From assembly GCA_041917755.1 (NCBI GenBank), contig JAYRWY010000010.1:1-64000 (forward strand): 64,000 nt of DNA, in the 5' to 3' direction. Under the pieces are notes generated by a model that did no database searches, was not told the origin of the DNA, and worked only from the letters and a program-made list of their open reading frames with translations. Shown here piece after piece: positions 60,302-64,000 of the stretch (positions are counted from its first letter, which is position 1; each line of letters starts with the position of its first letter). The position numbers were made by a program, and so were the translations under genes. The stretch comes from RGZA01 sp041917755 (GTDB lineage Bacteria > Pseudomonadota > Alphaproteobacteria > UBA9219 > RGZA01).

Positions 60302-61333
60302 ATGACGACACACCCACGCCAACAGCATGATTTTATTGGCCATGACGCTGCTGAACAACAAATTGTTCAGGCGATGGCGGGTGGCCGTTTGCCGCATGCG
60401 TGGTTGATTACAGGCGCGGAGGGTGTTGGTAAAGCGACGCTGGCTTATCGCTTTGCACGCGCGATTTTAGCAAATAAAAAAAACGCAAAGGATTTGTCAG
60501 TAGATGCTGATGCGTCGGCAGCAAAGTTGATTGCAGCATCATCGCATCCAGATTTATTGGTATTGGAACGCCCGTTTGATGAAAAGAAAGGGCGGTATTT
60601 GCAAACCATTCCAGTTGATGATGTCCGGAAAATTGCTCCGTTCTTGCGCCTGACTGCAAGTCAGGGCAGTGCGCGCGTGGTGATAGTGGATGGAGCAGGG
60701 ACATTGGGCCGTGCCGGACAAAACGCGATTTTGAAAATTCTGGAAGAACCGCCCGAAAACGCCATTATTTTGCTTACCGCAGAAAGCGCGGCGGTATTAT
60801 TGCCCACTATTCGTTCACGTTGCCGTGTATTAAAACTTGAACGGCTAAGTGAGCAGCATTTGAAAACAATCGCGGCGAAGCACGATATTACCGAAAATCT
60901 GGATTTCATTTTGGGCCTTGCCGATGGCAGTGCTTCACGGTTATTTCGTTATAGCGCCTGTGAAGCGGATGTGTTGTACCAAAACTGGTGTGATTTTTTA
61001 CGCCAGCCCACCAGCCCGCTGATGCGGATGAAATTGGCGGAGAGCTGGTCTGGCCGAAATAATGATGATGTGTTTTATACCGCGCAGGAGATGATTTTTG
61101 CATGGCTGCAACGCCTTATTGCTGCCAAGGCACGTGGAACATTACCGCAGCCATTATTGCCGCCGGAAATTGCCATGTTGCAGGGGGTATATGCGCCATT
61201 GTCGCTTGAGCGGTTGTTGCAATTATGGGAAGACTTGCGGGCGGATGCCAGCAATGCCGATCACCATAATCTTGACCACAAAATAGTATTACTCAGTATG
61301 TTTGATAAAACAGCTAATGTTCTGGCTGCGTAG
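60302..61333 (+). CDS. holB: DNA polymerase III delta' subunit
   Basis: Clamp-loader subunit, 343 residues. AAA+ fold with Walker A-like GAEGVGKATLAYRFA, sensor region KILEEPPENAIILLTAES, and SRC motif IRSRCRVLKL. The usual four zinc cysteines are missing, which is common in alphaproteobacterial HolB. It follows tmk by 57 bp and precedes metG by 14 bp. Confidence 0.93.
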   Translation: MTTHPRQQHDFIGHDAAEQQIVQAMAGGRLPHAWLITGAEGVGKATLAYRFARAILANKKNAKDLSVDADASAAKLIAASSHPDLLVLERPFDEKKGRYLQTIPVDDVRKIAPFLRLTASQGSARVVIVDGAGTLGRAGQNAILKILEEPPENAIILLTAESAAVLLPTIRSRCRVLKLERLSEQHLKTIAAKHDITENLDFILGLADGSASRLFRYSACEADVLYQNWCDFLRQPTSPLMRMKLAESWSGRNNDDVFYTAQEMIFAWLQRLIAAKARGTLPQPLLPPEIAMLQGVYAPLSLERLLQLWEDLRADASNADHHNLDHKIVLLSMFDKTANVLAA

Positions 61334-61347
61334 ATTTAGGAAGTGTA

Positions 61348-62895
61348 ATGACCAATAAACGTTTTACCATCACCACCCCGATTTATTACGTGAATGATAG
61401 CCCTCATATTGGCCATGCCTATACCTCGCTGGCATGTGATGTGCTGGCGCGGTTTAAGCGCATGGATGGCTTTGATGTGCATTTTTTGACCGGCACGGAT
61501 GAGCATGGACAGAAAGTTGCAAAATCTGCTGAAGCTGCCGGCGTTGATCCACTGACATTCTGTGATCGTGTATCACAAAATTTCCGTGATTTGGGTACGG
61601 CCATGCAATACACCAATGATGATTTTATCCGCACCACTGAACCACGCCATATCAAGGCATGTCAGGCATTATGGGCGGAGTTGATAAAGCGCGGCGAAAT
61701 TTATCTGGATAAATATGCAGGTTGGTATGCAGTGCGCGATGAAGCGTTTTATGCAGCCGATGAATTAAAAGACGGCCCTAATGGCAAAAAAATTGCCCCA
61801 TCCGGTGCAGAGTGCGAATGGGTGGAGGAGCCAAGCTATTTCTTCCGTCTATCGGCATGGCAAGACAAGTTGTTGGCGTTTTATGAAGCGCACCCGGATT
61901 TTATTTTGCCAAGCAGCCGTCGCAACGAAGTGATTAGTTTCGTGAAGGGTGGGCTGCGCGACTTATCGGTTTCACGTACCACCTTTACATGGGGTATTTC
62001 AGTGCCCGGTGATGAAAAGCACATCATGTATGTATGGCTGGATGCGTTGACCAATTATATTACTGCGCTGGGTTATCCCGATACCAATGCGCCGCTGTAT
62101 AAAAAATTCTGGCCAGCGGATGTGCATATGGTGGGCAAAGATATTTTGCGTTTCCATACTGTATATTGGCCTGCATTCCTGATGGCGGCAGGCTTAGAGC
62201 CTCCAAAGCGCGTATTTGCCCATGGTTGGTGGACGAATGAAGGACAAAAAATTTCAAAATCAACTGGCAATGTCATTAATCCGCTTGAATTGATGCAAAC
62301 CTATGGGCTTGATCAAACGCGTTACTTCCTGCTGCGTGAAGTGCCATTCGGCCAAGATGGAGATTATTCAAAAACCGCGATGATAAATCGCATCAATAGC
62401 GATTTATCGAATGACTTTGGAAATCTGGCGCAGCGTACATTATCGATGATTAATAAAAATTGCGGCGGCAAGGTGCCTGAACATGGTGCGTTTGCGCCGG
62501 CTGATACAACGTTATTGCAACGTGCCTATAACCTGTTGCCATTATGCCGTGCGCATTTGGATGTGCAGGCGTTTAATAAGGCATTGGATGAAATCTGGGC
62601 GGTATCGGGTGAAGCCAACCGTTATGTGGATGAGCAAGGGCCATGGACTTTAAAGAAGACCGACCCCGCACGTATGCAAACGGTACTTTATACCCTTGCG
62701 GAAACCGTTCGATGCATTGCGTTGATGGCACTGCCATTCATGCCAACATCAATGAACAAGATGCTAGATCAGCTATGCATCAGCGCAGACGCCCGTAAGT
62801 ACGACGCACTGAATGCGCAGCATGCCCTTAAAGCAGGAACTGAATTGCCGGCACCGCAAGGCATCTTCCCGCGCTATGTGGAGCCTGCGGCATGA
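61348..62895 (+). CDS. metG: methionyl-tRNA synthetase
   Basis: Class I synthetase of 515 residues. HIGH at 20-23 (DSPHIGHAY), and KISKS in GQKISKSTGNVINP at about 302. The zinc knuckle is the minimal type, without the four-cysteine motif, and there is no C-terminal dimerisation (EMAP-like) domain, as in many alphaproteobacteria. Its stop overlaps the tatD start by 4 bp. Confidence 0.97.
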   Translation: MTNKRFTITTPIYYVNDSPHIGHAYTSLACDVLARFKRMDGFDVHFLTGTDEHGQKVAKSAEAAGVDPLTFCDRVSQNFRDLGTAMQYTNDDFIRTTEPRHIKACQALWAELIKRGEIYLDKYAGWYAVRDEAFYAADELKDGPNGKKIAPSGAECEWVEEPSYFFRLSAWQDKLLAFYEAHPDFILPSSRRNEVISFVKGGLRDLSVSRTTFTWGISVPGDEKHIMYVWLDALTNYITALGYPDTNAPLYKKFWPADVHMVGKDILRFHTVYWPAFLMAAGLEPPKRVFAHGWWTNEGQKISKSTGNVINPLELMQTYGLDQTRYFLLREVPFGQDGDYSKTAMINRINSDLSNDFGNLAQRTLSMINKNCGGKVPEHGAFAPADTTLLQRAYNLLPLCRAHLDVQAFNKALDEIWAVSGEANRYVDEQGPWTLKKTDPARMQTVLYTLAETVRCIALMALPFMPTSMNKMLDQLCISADARKYDALNAQHALKAGTELPAPQGIFPRYVEPAA

Positions 62896-63683
62896 CGCTT
62901 TCACTTATTGATACACATTGCCATCTGGATTTTCCGGAGTTCAAGGAACAGCGTGACGCAGTTGTACAACGTGCACGTGATGCCGGTGTGAAGCGCATGA
63001 TTACGATTTGCACCCACGCCACCCGGTTTGATGGTGTGAAGGATGTCGCCAATACGTATGATGATGTTTATTGCAGCCTGGGCGTGCACCCGCACCATAG
63101 CGGTGAAGAAGGGGAGTTGGTGGAAACCAGCTGGCTGATTGAACAAAGTAAATATGAAAAAGTAGTCGGCATTGGCGAAACCGGCCTTGATTATTATTAC
63201 AACAACAGTCCCGTTGAATTGCAGAAAGAAAGTTTCCGCCGGCATATCCAGGCATCGCTTGAAACAGATTTGCCCATTATTGTGCACACCCGCGATGCGG
63301 ATGAAGATACTTACGAAATATTAAAGGCTGAAGGGAAGGGGAGGCTGCGCGGCCTGCTCCACTGCTTTAGCTCTGGTCGCAAGCTTGCCGAGCAGGCGGT
63401 TGAAATGGGTTTGTACTTATCGCTGTCGGGCATTGTGACATTTAAAAAATCACAAGAGCTACGCGATATTGTGAAAGACATTCCACTTGAAAACATTCTG
63501 GTTGAGACAGATGCGCCATTTTTAGCGCCAATGCCGCATCGTGGCCGCACCAATGAACCGGCTTATGTGGTGCATACGGCCGCTGTGGTTGCTGAAATCA
63601 AAGGTGTTAGCCTTGAAGAACTTGGTGTGATTACATCGGCCAATGCGCTGCGCGTATTTGACAGGATGGTTATCCCGAGATGA
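62892..63683 (+). CDS. tatD: TatD-family metal-dependent DNase
   Basis: A 263-residue TIM-barrel hydrolase with metal ligands in DTHCHLDFPEF, the conserved VGIGETGLDYYYN, HTRDADEDT, and the C-terminal LVETDAPFLAP. TatD proteins have 3'-5' exonuclease activity on DNA and may also act as D-aminoacyl-tRNA deacylases. It is coupled to metG (4-bp overlap) and to the following gene (ATGA overlap). Confidence 0.95.
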   Translation: MTLSLIDTHCHLDFPEFKEQRDAVVQRARDAGVKRMITICTHATRFDGVKDVANTYDDVYCSLGVHPHHSGEEGELVETSWLIEQSKYEKVVGIGETGLDYYYNNSPVELQKESFRRHIQASLETDLPIIVHTRDADEDTYEILKAEGKGRLRGLLHCFSSGRKLAEQAVEMGLYLSLSGIVTFKKSQELRDIVKDIPLENILVETDAPFLAPMPHRGRTNEPAYVVHTAAVVAEIKGVSLEELGVITSANALRVFDRMVIPR

Positions 63684-64000
63684 GTGCGGGCTTGAAGATT
63701 ACCGTTTTGGGCTGTGGCTCTTCGGGTGGTTTGCCGCTCATTGGCAATGATTGGGGAAAATGTGACCCCAGCAACCCAAAAAATCGCCGTACCCGCGCAT
63801 CCATATTAGTGGAGCATGGCGATACAACTTTGCTTGTAGATACCAGCCCGGATTTGCGCGAGCAATTACTGCGCGAGAATGTGCAAAAGTTAACGGCGGT
63901 TTTGTATACCCATGCGCATGCCGACCATTGCCATGGCATTGATGATTTGCGTTCCATGAATTGGCGCATGAAAGCACCGATTGATATTTATGGCGATGCG
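63680..64000 (+). CDS. metallo-beta-lactamase-fold hydrolase, PhnP-like, partial
   Basis: The first 107 codons of a gene cut by the window edge. The start overlaps the tatD stop (ATGA). The translated part has a metal motif THAHADHCHGID of the HxHxDH type, and KITVLGCGSSGGLP at the N-terminus, as in PhnP and RNase Z-like phosphodiesterases. PhnP itself cleaves cyclic ribose phosphates, but homologues after tatD are usually uncharacterised. The end is not seen. Confidence 0.85.
   Translation, partial: MSAGLKITVLGCGSSGGLPLIGNDWGKCDPSNPKNRRTRASILVEHGDTTLLVDTSPDLREQLLRENVQKLTAVLYTHAHADHCHGIDDLRSMNWRMKAPIDIYGDA

Noticed and set aside
1..64000. CRISPR arrays, insertion sequences, prophage or integrated elements
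   Set aside because: No regularly spaced repeats, transposase, integrase or phage structural genes are seen. The three tRNA genes have no flanking duplicates of their 3' ends within the window.

Overview
This is chromosomal DNA of an alphaproteobacterium of moderate GC content. The lineage is inferred from marker genes: PopZ beside valS, GapR (DUF2312), a pyruvate dehydrogenase E1-beta subunit with its own lipoyl domain, a LexA whose promoter carries the GTTC-N7-GTTC SOS box, and the infA/maf/RNase E-G/yacG cluster. The gene content resembles Micavibrio-like or Rhodospirillales-like genomes, but the order cannot be fixed from this window. No prophage, insertion sequence or CRISPR array was seen.

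Layout. 0.2-8.9 kb (minus strand): a lipoate and pyruvate dehydrogenase cluster (ratA/coq10-like, lipA, a secreted protein, lpdA, an orphan ABC substrate-binding protein, a small membrane protein, pdhC, pdhB, pdhA). 8.9-9.7 kb: a structured intergenic region and a lone receiver protein. 9.7-13.6 kb: ftsB-like, eno, a double cold-shock-domain protein and a CDF metal exporter, followed by tRNA-Cys. 13.9-20.3 kb: a pcm-like gene, rhodanese, tolC, popZ and valS. 20.3-27.6 kb: a periplasmic protein, nfeD, a stomatin-like gene, gltX, comEC, lexA with its SOS box, and infC with an ATC start codon. 27.7-32 kb: an EgtD-like methyltransferase, an XRE regulator, tRNA-Thr, and a MarR/YCII/MFS-efflux locus with a palindromic operator candidate.

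32-38.3 kb is the most interesting region. A four-gene minus-strand operon encodes two paralogous regulators with a receiver at the C-terminus, a group I truncated haemoglobin, and a PAS-PAS hybrid histidine kinase with an HPt domain. It is preceded by a close match to a sigma-54 promoter and by a pair of 13-bp direct repeats placed like an enhancer. An NtrC-type sigma-54 activator is transcribed divergently from the same intergenic region. The parts fit a self-contained, haem-linked, sigma-54-controlled phosphorelay. The signal and the outputs are inferred, not shown.

38.3-43.8 kb: a VanX-like dipeptidase, a 49-residue small protein, dcd, an exact parS centromere site, a lipoprotein, a 581-residue orphan protein, an SbtA-like bicarbonate transporter and an Ala/Pro-rich secreted protein. 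44-54.3 kb (mostly plus strand): murA, hisG, infA, a pair of paralogous orphans, maf, an RNase E/G-like gene, a secreted protein, yacG, tRNA-Phe, efp, a suhB-like gene, a large envelope protein with an OmpA-like C-terminus, and gapR. 54.3-64 kb (plus strand): a Rieske oxygenase, a YdcF-like gene, mltB, rlpA, dacA, tmk, holB, metG, tatD and a metallo-beta-lactamase-fold gene cut by the window edge.

Three chromosome-organisation elements occur within 40 kb: popZ, parS and gapR. Because parS sites usually lie near the replication origin, this window is probably in the origin-proximal part of the chromosome.
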